64,000 nt of DNA from Demequina sp. NBRC 110055 (GTDB lineage Bacteria > Actinomycetota > Actinomycetes > Actinomycetales > Demequinaceae): contig NZ_BBRL01000004.1 in assembly GCF_002090135.1 (NCBI RefSeq), positions 868,001 through 932,000 of the forward strand. Direction: 5' to 3'. Shown here one piece after another: positions 52,519 to 61,469 of this stretch. The position numbers and the translations under genes were made by a program. Positions within the stretch are counted from its first letter, which is position 1. Each line of letters starts with the position of its first letter. The notes beneath the pieces were generated by a model. The model saw only the letters and a list, made by a program, of their open reading frames with translations. It was not told where the DNA came from and made no database searches.

Positions 52519-53145
52519 GTGCCACAGGAATACGACCGCGACGAGTTCGACGACATCGCCGACCAGGGCGGTCCTGTCGGCGTCCACCGCACCCCGGCGA
52601 AGTGGTGGACCAAGGTTCTCCCGCCGCTGCTCGCGCTGATCGCCGCGGGCCTGGTGGGCTACCTGGTCGCTGTCTTCCTGTGGAATTCGGGCCACGACAG
52701 CGACGAGCCCGAGCCCGTCGCGACCATCACGACGACTCCGTCCGCTGAGGCGACGGCGTCGCCGTCGGCCTCGGCGTCGCCGTCGGCCGAGCCATCCGCC
52801 GAGCCGTCGGCGTCCGCCACCCCGTCCGAGACCCCCTCGGAAGAGCCGGAACCGGAGATCCTGTTCGATACCGAGGTGCATGTGCGCAACGGCGCCGGCA
52901 TCTCGGGGCTCGCGGGATCCCAGCAAGAAATCCTCGAGGACGCCGGCTTCACCAGCATCGAGGCGAACAACATCGACGCGTCGCTGATCCCTGACGGGGT
53001 CAACACGGTCGCGTACGAGGACGAGAGCCTCGCCGACACCGCGCAGGCGATCGCCGACGAGCTCGGCATCGACGTTGTCTCAGGTGACGGCACGCCCGGT
53101 GGTGCCGACATCGAGGTCCTGCTCGCCTCTGACCCCGGCAACTGA
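52519..53145 (+). CDS. LytR C-terminal-domain membrane-anchored protein
   Basis: The 208-residue protein has a cytoplasmic N-terminus (about 28 residues), one membrane helix (about residues 33-55), a Ser/Pro/Ala/Glu-rich spacer (about 60-113) and a C-terminal LytR_C domain (TEVHVRNGAGISGLAGSQQE, VAYEDESLADTAQAIADELG). LytR_C domains occur at the ends of LCP cell-wall ligases and alone as here. A cell-wall role is likely but unproven. The spacer has repeated Ser-Ala-Ser-Pro units, typical of wall-spanning linkers. Confidence 0.82.
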   Translation: MPQEYDRDEFDDIADQGGPVGVHRTPAKWWTKVLPPLLALIAAGLVGYLVAVFLWNSGHDSDEPEPVATITTTPSAEATASPSASASPSAEPSAEPSASATPSETPSEEPEPEILFDTEVHVRNGAGISGLAGSQQEILEDAGFTSIEANNIDASLIPDGVNTVAYEDESLADTAQAIADELGIDVVSGDGTPGGADIEVLLASDPGN

Positions 53146-53236
53146 CCGCGCCGGATCGCGCAACCGCGGCATCGGCCTCCCATCCGGCCCCATGCCAGTG
53201 GTGACGTCACGCCCTCAGTGAACTGTCCCTGAACGG

Positions 53237-53263
53237 TTTGCACTCAACAGGGGAGAGTGCCAG
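53237..53263. promoter_or_regulatory. Second, degenerate CIRCE-like site upstream of groL
   Basis: TTTGCACTC, 9 bases, then GAGTGCCAG. The 6-bp core GCACTC-N9-GAGTGC is perfect and has the same spacing as CIRCE. It may overlap a -35 element (TTGCAC). Confidence 0.65.
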
Positions 53264-53271
53264 AATCGGCG

Positions 53272-53298
53272 TTAGCACTCACACCCTGAGAGTGCTAA
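53272..53298. promoter_or_regulatory. CIRCE operator of groL
   Basis: TTAGCACTC-N9-GAGTGCTAA is an exact CIRCE element, the binding site of the heat-shock repressor HrcA. It lies 116-142 bases before the groL start. Confidence 0.95.
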
Positions 53299-53344
53299 CG
53301 AACTTCGGCTAGCAGTCGAGGCGCCGGGTCCGGTCGTGACGTGA

Positions 53345-55039
<1,695 letters not shown>

Positions 55040-55074
55040 GTCCAGTCGCTTCAGCGTCCGCGCTGATACGCATA

Positions 55075-55106
55075 CGAAGGCCCCAGGGTTCGCCCTGGGG
55101 TCTTCG
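55075..55106. terminator. Bidirectional terminator between groL and the DUF4031 gene
   Basis: CGAAGGCCCCAGGG and CCCTGGGGTCTTCG pair (one mismatch) around TTCG. The genes on both sides converge here. Confidence 0.88.
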
Positions 55107-55150
55107 TCGTGTCTGGAGTCCGTCGCCGGTGTGGCCCACGACGGGGGGGG

Positions 55151-55417
55151 CTAGCGTCGCTGAGCGGAGGTGACGCGCAAGCCCGAGGCACGTAGCCGTC
55201 TGACCAACTCGCGGGTGTCGACCTGGTGTGCGCCGAGGTCGACGAGCGTCGGGTAGAGCTCTGCGGGCACGTCGTAGTGATCGCGGTCGAACGCGCGGGC
55301 GGGGATGCCCGCGGCCGCCGCGAGGGCGTGCAGCTCCTCGAGTGACGAGTCGGAGACCATGTGTCCCCACACCTTCCCGTGGCGCGGCCACAGGGGCGGG
55401 TCGATCAGCACGGTCAC
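55151..55417 (-). CDS. DUF4031 family protein
   Basis: The 88-residue protein starts VTVLIDPPLWPRHGKVWGHM and continues VSDSSLEELHALAAAAGIP and FDRDHYDVP, the full DUF4031 pattern. The His/Trp/Asp-rich segments could bind metal or nucleotide, but no function is known. Longer in-frame upstream starts exist; the GTG at 55417 is chosen because it begins exactly at the conserved TVLIDPP. It follows the WXG100 gene by 28 bases and is likely co-transcribed. Confidence 0.82.
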   Translation of the reverse strand: MTVLIDPPLWPRHGKVWGHMVSDSSLEELHALAAAAGIPARAFDRDHYDVPAELYPTLVDLGAHQVDTRELVRRLRASGLRVTSAQRR

Positions 55418-55445
55418 GGCGTCGACACTACGCCCGCCACGAGCA

Positions 55446-55733
55446 TCAGCCGAACATGCGCGTCGCGGCGTCCTCTGCCTCCTGATATGTGGTGGCTGCT
55501 GTGCCGAGCGCCGACGAGAGTGCGTCGAGAGCGGACTCGACCTGGGCCTGGGCGGCATGCCACTGGTCGAGCACGCCGGCGAAGGCCGTCGCGGCGCCGC
55601 CCTGCCAGGATCCCTCCAGGGCGGTCAACTGCGCGATGAGGGAACCGACCTCGGCACGAATGGTGTCGCCTGAGCGGTGCGCGAGGGCGGAGGCCTGCGC
55701 CACCTCGGCGGCGTCGACGTGAAAGCGGGTCAT
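55446..55733 (-). CDS. WXG100 family (ESAT-6-like) protein
   Basis: The 95-residue helical-hairpin protein has the W-x-G turn as GSWQGGAA in the middle and helices on both sides (AAEVAQASALAHRSGDTIRA; VLDQWHAAQAQVESALDALS). WXG100 proteins are substrates or partners of type VII secretion. No EccC ATPase or other type VII component is in the window. The secretion signal YxxxD/E is seen weakly as YQEAED near the end. Start ATG 55733 follows GAGGAG. Confidence 0.85.
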   Translation of the reverse strand: MTRFHVDAAEVAQASALAHRSGDTIRAEVGSLIAQLTALEGSWQGGAATAFAGVLDQWHAAQAQVESALDALSSALGTAATTYQEAEDAATRMFG

Positions 55734-55927
55734 GGGAGTCTCCTCGGGGTCGTCGGGGGTGGACTCCTGCGACGTTACGAGGCGGCGACCATCATCCACA
55801 GGGGGACGTCCGTGCTCGGGGAGACCGAGGGGATCGTGCGGGACTGGGGACGACGCGGGCGAGACTCCCGGGCTTCCGCAGTGCGCTGCGTGTGAGCGGA
55901 GTCGTGGGGTGTCGGCGTCCCGGGCTG

Positions 55928-56677
55928 TCAGCGCGCGGTCGGTGCGTGCGCGGCGTCGATGACCGCGGCGGATGACAGGGCGGCCGTGTCGAGGCGGCAG
56001 CGCTCGTCGTCACGGTCGAGCCACGCGAGCTCCGCGGTGAGATTCTGGCGCGCCTGGCGCTCCCAATCCACGCACAGGGGAGTGATGTAGATGCGCTCAC
56101 GCCTGAGGAGCTTGGTGACGATGGCGCGGCGCGCCGCGAGGTAGCGCGCCTGAGGGATGTGCGAATACTCGTCGCGCACAGCGTTCACGTACTGCTTATA
56201 GCGGCGGGGGTCGGCGGCGAGAATGGCGAGGTCGGCATCGGACAAGACCGCCGCGTCGCCCTGTCCCGTCGAGTGACGCACGAGGCCGGCCACGAGTGTC
56301 GCGACCTTGTCGACCCGCGGAGCGGGCAGTCCCAGGGCCGACAGCTCGTCACGCGCATACTGTGCGGAGGCAACCTCGTCCTCGCCGCCGCGGTTGGAGT
56401 ACGCGGCCCGCTCTGCGGCGTCGAAGATAGCGCCGTGATACCACGCGGCTAGGCGCACGATGTGAGGGTGCTGCGTCTCCTGCTGGAGTTCGTCGACGTG
56501 CTGCAGGAGGTCCACGAGGTGGCTGACGCCGTGGAAGCGGCGAGCTGGTTCGCTCCAGCGATCGAGAAGTCGCTGGCCCGCGGCCTGGATCTGTGCCTGA
56601 TCCGCGGTCGCGCCAGCGCCGGTGGCCGCGCGCATGTACGCGGGGACCAGCCATCCGGGGACGAGGGTCGTGCCCAT
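55928..56677 (-). CDS. HD-domain protein, predicted metal-dependent phosphohydrolase
   Basis: The 249-residue protein has the first His in RRFHGVSHLVDLLQHVDELQ, AAWYHGAIFDA with the second His and Asp, and VAGLVRHSTGQGD later. This is the pattern of a family of HD-superfamily proteins of unknown substrate. The HD pair here is split (H...H-G...D), so activity is inferred from the family rather than shown. The ATG has GAGGTGAA upstream on the minus strand. The 194-base gap to the WXG100 gene holds nothing recognised. Confidence 0.8.
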   Translation of the reverse strand: MGTTLVPGWLVPAYMRAATGAGATADQAQIQAAGQRLLDRWSEPARRFHGVSHLVDLLQHVDELQQETQHPHIVRLAAWYHGAIFDAAERAAYSNRGGEDEVASAQYARDELSALGLPAPRVDKVATLVAGLVRHSTGQGDAAVLSDADLAILAADPRRYKQYVNAVRDEYSHIPQARYLAARRAIVTKLLRRERIYITPLCVDWERQARQNLTAELAWLDRDDERCRLDTAALSSAAVIDAAHAPTAR

Positions 56678-56830
56678 GGTTCACCTCAGCCGTGTGTCGT
56701 GCGGTTGTGCACGGTTCCAGTGTGCGTCGCGAAGGGGCGCCGAGGCAAACTCGGCCGCGGCACGAGAGGTGACCGTAGCATCGGCCGCGGTCCCGGGACG
56801 CCCGCGGGCAGTCGTGTCGAGCCCTACGGC

Positions 56831-56836
56831 TAGACT
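56831..56836 (+). promoter_or_regulatory. Putative -10 of the cold-shock gene
   Basis: TAGACT at 56831; the leader of about 40 bases would contain the hairpin at 56841-56862. Confidence 0.5.
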
Positions 56837-56840
56837 GGGT

Positions 56841-56862
56841 GGGCGCCGAATCCGCGGCGCCC
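56841..56862 (+). promoter_or_regulatory. 5' leader hairpin of the cold-shock gene
   Basis: GGGCGCCG-AATCCG-CGGCGCCC, an 8-bp perfect stem close to the inferred transcript start and 21 bases before the GTG. Confidence 0.5.
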
Positions 56863-56883
56863 AATGAGACCAGCGAGGTAGAT

Positions 56884-57267
56884 GTGCCCACCGGCCGTGT
56901 GAAGTTCTTCGACTCTGACAAGGGGTTCGGCTTCATCGCCAGCGACGACGGCGACGAGGTGTTCCTCCACGCGTCGGCGCTGCCCGACGGAGTGACGTCT
57001 CCCAAGCCCGGCACACGTGTCGATTTCTCCGTCGCCGACGGTCGCCGCGGACCGTCCGCCCTCGCCGTGTCCATCCTCGATCCCGTCAAGACCGTCTCGC
57101 AGGGCCTGCGCAAGAAGCCCGAGGAGATGACGGTCATCGTCGAGGACCTCATCAAGATGCTCGATGGCGTGTCGAACTCCCTGCGCCGGGGCCGCTACCC
57201 CGACGGAGAGCGCGGCAAGAAGGTCGCATCCGTGCTCCGCGCCGTCGCCGATCAACTGGAGGCGTGA
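56884..57267 (+). CDS. Cold-shock domain protein with C-terminal extension
   Basis: The 127-residue protein has a cold-shock domain at residues 1-65, with RNP1 as KGFGFI and RNP2 as VFLHAS, which bind single-stranded nucleic acid. A 60-residue extension (EEMTVIVEDLIKMLDGVSNS, then RGRYPDGERGKKVASVLRAV) is helical and characteristic of the long actinobacterial form. GTG 56884 is chosen over an upstream GTG at 56839 because GCGAGGTAG precedes it and the domain starts directly after. It overlaps the DUF3027 start (GTGA). Confidence 0.9.
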   Translation: MPTGRVKFFDSDKGFGFIASDDGDEVFLHASALPDGVTSPKPGTRVDFSVADGRRGPSALAVSILDPVKTVSQGLRKKPEEMTVIVEDLIKMLDGVSNSLRRGRYPDGERGKKVASVLRAVADQLEA

Positions 57268-58169
57268 GCCACCCCATGGATGCAGTGCTGGACGCCGCCG
57301 TCGACCTTGCCCGCGAGAGTGCGATCGAGGTGGCCGACGGCGCCGAATGGGTGGGCGAGCACCTCGGGACTCACGAAGACGAGGACCGCCTGGTCACCCA
57401 CCTCTTCGCGTGCACCATGCCGGGCTACCGCGGCTGGGTGTGGTCCGTCACACTCTCGCGCGCGCCGCGTGCTCGCGAGGCCAAGGTGTGCGAGGCCCAC
57501 CTCGTTCCCGCCGATGACGCGCTGCTAGCGCCGGCATGGATCCCATGGGCCGACCGCGTGCGCCCCGGCGACCTCGAGCCGTCGATGGTGCTGCCGAAGA
57601 TCCACGAGGACGCGCGCCTGATGCCCGGCTTCGAGCTCACCAACCCGGAGTTCGAGGACGCCATGGAAATCTGGGAGCTCGGCCTTGGTCGCGAGCGCGT
57701 GCTCGCTCCCGAGGGGCGCGATAGCGCCGCCAAGCGTTGGCACCGCGGCTCCCACGGCCCGTCCGCGCCTTCCGCCGTGGCGTCGTCCCAGCCGTGCTCG
57801 ACGTGTGCCTTCTTCATTCCGCTGACGGGCGCCCTGCGCACGGAGTTCGGTGCCTGCTCCAACGAGTGGTCGCCCTCCGACGGCAAGGTCGTGGCCGTCG
57901 ACCACGGCTGCGGCGCCCACTCCCAGACCGACATCGAGCAGCAGTCCACCCGCTGGCCAGCCAACGACCCCGTCTTCGACACCGATGCCGTGGTCCCCGA
58001 ATCGCTCGCAGGCGCGGCCGACGAGCGCGAGGCCGAGCAGGCGCCCGAGCCCGAGCAGGCGCCCGAGCCCGAGGACGCTGCCGCCACGAGCGCCGAGACC
58101 GCCGACGAGGCGAAGACGACGGCCCCAGAGGCGGTCGACGCCCCCACCTCCGAGACCGAGTCGGACTAG
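57264..58169 (+). CDS. DUF3027 family protein
   Basis: The 301-residue protein matches DUF3027: an N-terminal domain with HLFACTMPGYRGWVWSVTL and CEAHLVPADDALLAPAWIPW, and a Cys-rich motif CSTCAFFIPLTGALRTEFG with a later NEWSPSDG and HGCGAHSQTD, which could bind zinc. The last 60 residues are low complexity (Glu/Ala/Pro/Thr). It is consistently next to a cold-shock gene in actinobacteria, but its function is unknown. Confidence 0.85.
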   Translation: MSHPMDAVLDAAVDLARESAIEVADGAEWVGEHLGTHEDEDRLVTHLFACTMPGYRGWVWSVTLSRAPRAREAKVCEAHLVPADDALLAPAWIPWADRVRPGDLEPSMVLPKIHEDARLMPGFELTNPEFEDAMEIWELGLGRERVLAPEGRDSAAKRWHRGSHGPSAPSAVASSQPCSTCAFFIPLTGALRTEFGACSNEWSPSDGKVVAVDHGCGAHSQTDIEQQSTRWPANDPVFDTDAVVPESLAGAADEREAEQAPEPEQAPEPEDAAATSAETADEAKTTAPEAVDAPTSETESD

Positions 58170-58183
58170 TCGAGACGAAAAAC

Positions 58184-58221
58184 CGGCCGATGCCGTGGCG
58201 ACCTCGCCACGGCATCGGCCG
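58184..58221. terminator. GGCCGATGC-paired hairpin (family C copy 3), bidirectional terminator
   Basis: A perfect 17-bp stem CGGCCGATGCCGTGGCG / CGCCACGGCATCGGCCG with a 4-base loop, between the convergent DUF3027 and CAP-domain genes. Confidence 0.85.
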
Positions 58222-58236
58222 TTCGTTTGCCGTGCG

Positions 58237-59124
58237 TTAGCGGTAGTTCGCCGTGGTGTAGCGCGTCGTGCCGTCCGGCGTCGCCGCGGAGCCCGCCCCC
58301 ATCTGGGTGTAGGCCGGGTTCATCAGGTTGAGGCAGTGACCGTTCGAGTACATCCAGCCGCTGTGGGCCCGGTTGTGCGCGGCGGACTCGGAGACGCCAC
58401 CGCTCGAGTTGCTCACGGCCACGTTTTCCGCGCCGGGACGGTTCGGGTTGTGCGCGAGGGCGTCCATCGTCGCGTCCGTCGCGGCGTCCTTCGCTGCCAT
58501 CGACTTCGACCACTCGGTGGCGGCAGAGGCGAGTGACCCGCTCCAGCTGAGCGGTGCGATGCCGATGCGGGCGCGCTCCTGGTTCGCGGCGGCCATGAGC
58601 GCCTGTGCGCCGCCGCTCGCGCTGTAGGGATCCTTGGGGGACGAGCAGTATTGCTCGAACGACGTGCCGGCGGGCTTGCTCTCCGTCGCGGCCTTCGGCG
58701 TGGATTCTGACGTGGACTTCTTGGTGGTCGACTTGTTGGTGCTCGTCCCCGCGCTGTGCGAGGGCGCCGACTGCTGCGCGCTCGGTGCAGACGACTCGGC
58801 GGCGGGAGCAGGGGTCTCGACGACGGGCTCCGGCTCGGGCACCGTGACCTTGATCTGCTGGACGGCGGCCGCGAGGTTGACCTCCGCCGCCACGCCGGGC
58901 GCGACGATGCCGGCCGTGACGTCTGCCTCCGGGGTCGAGTCGACGGCCGGGGCATCGTCGTCCGCGGCCAAGGTGACCGGCGTGGGCTCCGCCGTGGGTA
59001 GCAGCTCGGCCGCGGCAGCACCGGCGGTGCCGGCGACGACGAGGGGGACCATGCCGAGCAGGAAGACTCCGAGGGCGCGGCGGCGGGGCCGGCGCGGGTC
59101 GAGGACTTCCTGCGTCTCGGTCAT
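58237..59124 (-). CDS. Secreted CAP-domain (SCP/PR-1-like) protein
   Basis: The 295-residue protein has a signal peptide or anchor (RRRALGVFLLGMVPLVVAG near 15-35), a long Ser/Thr/Pro/Ala/Lys-rich region to about 150, and a C-terminal CAP domain with ALMAAANQERARIGIAPLSW, WSKSMAAKD, GAENVAV and the second signature region HSGWMYSNGHCLNLMNP. The two cysteines (EQYCSSP and GHCLN) could pair. Function is unknown; bacterial CAP proteins may bind lipids or act on the cell wall. Its ATG overlaps the serC stop (ATGA), so it is co-translated with serC. Confidence 0.88.
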   Translation of the reverse strand: MTETQEVLDPRRPRRRALGVFLLGMVPLVVAGTAGAAAAELLPTAEPTPVTLAADDDAPAVDSTPEADVTAGIVAPGVAAEVNLAAAVQQIKVTVPEPEPVVETPAPAAESSAPSAQQSAPSHSAGTSTNKSTTKKSTSESTPKAATESKPAGTSFEQYCSSPKDPYSASGGAQALMAAANQERARIGIAPLSWSGSLASAATEWSKSMAAKDAATDATMDALAHNPNRPGAENVAVSNSSGGVSESAAHNRAHSGWMYSNGHCLNLMNPAYTQMGAGSAATPDGTTRYTTANYR

Positions 59125-60245
59125 GTCAGTAACTTCTCCACAATCCAGTCGATCGAGGCCGTCAATGCGGAGACGTCATCAGGATCGACGGACGGGAACA
59201 TCCCGACACGAATCTGATTGCGTCCGAGCTTGCGGTACGGATCGATATCTACGACTCCCGCGGAACGGAGGATCGAACGCAATTCGGTCGAATCCACCGG
59301 CGGGAGCAGGTCGACCGTAGCTACCACTGAAGAGCGGTGAGAAGCCTCTGTGACAAAGGTCACGGCATATTCAGCAGCGTCAGCCCACTGATAAATGCGG
59401 CGTGCGGACTCCGATGTGCGGGATGTCACAAAATCCATGCCGCCGCCCGCGAGCATCCATGTCAACTGCTCGCGCATCATGATGAGGGGCGTGAGGGCAG
59501 GAGTGTTGAGCGTCTGCTGGAGACGGCTGTTTTCCAGGGCATTCTTGAGTGCGAGGGTGTCGGGGATGTAGCGACCGGAGGCGGCGATGCGCTCGATGCG
59601 CTCCACGGCTGCGGGGGACACGAGGGCGAACCACAGGCCGCCGTCGGAGCCGAAGCTTTTCTGGGGCGCGAAGTAGTAGACGTCCGCCTGGGTGACGTCG
59701 AGCGCCAGGCCACCGGCGGCCGAGGTGCCATCGATCACGGTCAGCGCGTCCCCGGCGCCGTCGGGGCGCACCACGGGGGCCATCGCGCCCGTCGACGTCT
59801 CGTTGTGGGGCCATGCGTAGACATCGATCCCGTCGCGAGCAACGGGGAAGGCGACATCGCCGGCAGGAGCCTCGATGACATCTGACGTCTCCAGGTGCGG
59901 CGCGGCCCGGGTGGCGGCCGCGAACTTCGCACCAAACTCCCCGAAGGCACAGTGCTGAGCGCGACGCTCGACGAGAGAGAAGGTCGCGGCATCCCAAAAG
60001 GACGTCGAGCCGCCGTTGCCGAGCAGCACCTCGTAACCGTCGGGGAGCTGGTACAACTCCGCGAGGGATTCGCGGACATCGCGCACCAAGTTCTTGACGG
60101 GAGCCTGCCGATGCGAGGTGCCCAGCACGGTGGGCTGGGCATCCACGATCGCCTGAATCTGGGAGTCGCGGACGCGGGACGGGCCCGATCCGAAGCGGCC
60201 GTCGCGCGGCAGCAGATCGGTAGGGATGGTGAGTTCGGTCGCCAT
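59121..60245 (-). CDS. serC: Phosphoserine aminotransferase
   Basis: SerC transaminates 3-phosphohydroxypyruvate to phosphoserine. The 374-residue PLP enzyme has FGSGPSRVRDSQIQAI, SHRQAPVKNLV, GNGGSTSFWDAATF, a PLP lysine in YFAPQKSFGSDGGLW and NQIRVGMFPSVDPDDVS. It belongs to the actinobacterial type rather than the E. coli type. ATG 60245 is chosen because a TACGCT hexamer ends 6 bases upstream on the minus strand. It is divergent from manA with only 41 bases between starts, so the promoters overlap or abut. Confidence 0.94.
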   Translation of the reverse strand: MATELTIPTDLLPRDGRFGSGPSRVRDSQIQAIVDAQPTVLGTSHRQAPVKNLVRDVRESLAELYQLPDGYEVLLGNGGSTSFWDAATFSLVERRAQHCAFGEFGAKFAAATRAAPHLETSDVIEAPAGDVAFPVARDGIDVYAWPHNETSTGAMAPVVRPDGAGDALTVIDGTSAAGGLALDVTQADVYYFAPQKSFGSDGGLWFALVSPAAVERIERIAASGRYIPDTLALKNALENSRLQQTLNTPALTPLIMMREQLTWMLAGGGMDFVTSRTSESARRIYQWADAAEYAVTFVTEASHRSSVVATVDLLPPVDSTELRSILRSAGVVDIDPYRKLGRNQIRVGMFPSVDPDDVSALTASIDWIVEKLLT

Positions 60246-60251
60246 GGCGCC

Positions 60252-60257
60252 AGCGTA
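60252..60257 (-). promoter_or_regulatory. Putative -10 of serC (leaderless)
   Basis: TACGCT on the minus strand, 6 bases before the ATG. Confidence 0.5.
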
Positions 60258-60273
60258 GTGCGGGGGCGACTGG

Positions 60274-60279
60274 CAGACT
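60274..60279 (+). promoter_or_regulatory. Putative -10 of manA (leaderless)
   Basis: CAGACT ends 7 bases before the GTG of manA; a weak match. Confidence 0.35.
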
Positions 60280-60286
60280 GTCGCGC

Positions 60287-61444
60287 GTGCAGCGACTGAC
60301 TCCGACCCTTCGCCACTACGACTGGGGCACCACCGACGACATTCCGCGTCTGTTGGGCTTCGGGCCAGATGGCACGCCCTATGCCGAGGCGTGGTGGGGC
60401 GCGCACGACTCCGCGCCATCATGGGTCCCCGACGAGCACGGGCACATGCCGCTCGACGAACTCATCGCGAAGCACCCCGTCGACATGCTGGGGGCCGATG
60501 CGGTGGCGAGATGGGGCGCCCGTCTTCCGTACCTCTTGAAGGTCCTCGCCATCAACAAGCCGCTGTCGATCCAGGTGCACCCCACGCTCGAGCAGGCCCG
60601 CGAGGGATTCGCCCGCGAACAGCGCGGCACCGGCGGAGCGCCGCACTCCTTCCTTGACCCCTTCCACAAGCCGGAAATGGTGGTGGCGATCACGCCCATG
60701 CGGGTGCTGGCGGGCGTCCGCGACCTGCAGGAGACGGCGGAGGATCTGCGCGCCCTGGGGACGGCACGCGCCGACGTCCTGGCTGGCGCGCTCGCGCGCG
60801 CCGACGACGCCGAGGCGTTCCTCGCCGATGTCCTCACGCGAGGCGCCGACCACGACACCTATGCGGCTCTGGCCCGGGTGGGTGGAGCATCGGCCCCCGG
60901 CACGTCTCTCCGGGCCGCGGCCGATGCCCTGGCCCACTTCCCCGACGACCCCGGAGCCATTGTCGCGCTTGCCCTCAACCTCGTCGAACTGGAGCCGGGC
61001 GAGGCCGTGTTCACAGGGGCAGGCATCCTGCACTCGTACCAGTCGGGACTCGGCGTGGAGATCATGGCGAACTCGGACAATGTGGTGCGCGCGGGCCTGA
61101 CCCCGAAGCACATCAATGTGCCGCTGCTCCTATCGCTTGCCAACGCGGTGCCCGCGATGGCGGCTCGGCCCACCGAATGGCGCGACGGGCCGGTGCGACG
61201 CCTCGAGACGGTCGAGGACGAGTTCGCGCTGACCGTCGTCAACGAGGGCAAGGCGATCGTCGGAGAAGACCCCCGCATCGTGCTGTGCGTGACCGGCACC
61301 GCGACCATTGCCGCGGCCGGCGAGGTGAAGAACCTCACGGCGGGACAGGCACTGTTTGTGCGCGCGTCCGAGGGCGATGCGGAGATTTCTGCTGAGGGCA
61401 TTGCTGCCGTGGCACATACGGCCTGCAGGCGCGCAGAAATGTAG
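60287..61444 (+). CDS. manA: Mannose-6-phosphate isomerase, class I
   Basis: ManA interconverts mannose-6-phosphate and fructose-6-phosphate, feeding GDP-mannose for glycans. The 385-residue cupin has zinc ligands in LSIQVHPTLEQAREGF and FLDPFHKPEMVVAI and the signature HSYQSGLGVEIMANSDNVVR, then GLTPKHINV. GTG at 60287 begins with RLTPTLRHYDWGT, as in the family. It starts a manA-ugd-dtxR row, two of which make sugar-nucleotide precursors. Confidence 0.95.
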   Translation: MQRLTPTLRHYDWGTTDDIPRLLGFGPDGTPYAEAWWGAHDSAPSWVPDEHGHMPLDELIAKHPVDMLGADAVARWGARLPYLLKVLAINKPLSIQVHPTLEQAREGFAREQRGTGGAPHSFLDPFHKPEMVVAITPMRVLAGVRDLQETAEDLRALGTARADVLAGALARADDAEAFLADVLTRGADHDTYAALARVGGASAPGTSLRAAADALAHFPDDPGAIVALALNLVELEPGEAVFTGAGILHSYQSGLGVEIMANSDNVVRAGLTPKHINVPLLLSLANAVPAMAARPTEWRDGPVRRLETVEDEFALTVVNEGKAIVGEDPRIVLCVTGTATIAAAGEVKNLTAGQALFVRASEGDAEISAEGIAAVAHTACRRAEM

Positions 61445-61469
61445 GACCTCGCACCGATAAGGTGGCGGC

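Noticed and set aside
55446..56677. A type VII secretion locus
   Set aside because: Only one WXG100 gene is present; no EccB, EccC, EccD or mycosin gene lies within the window.
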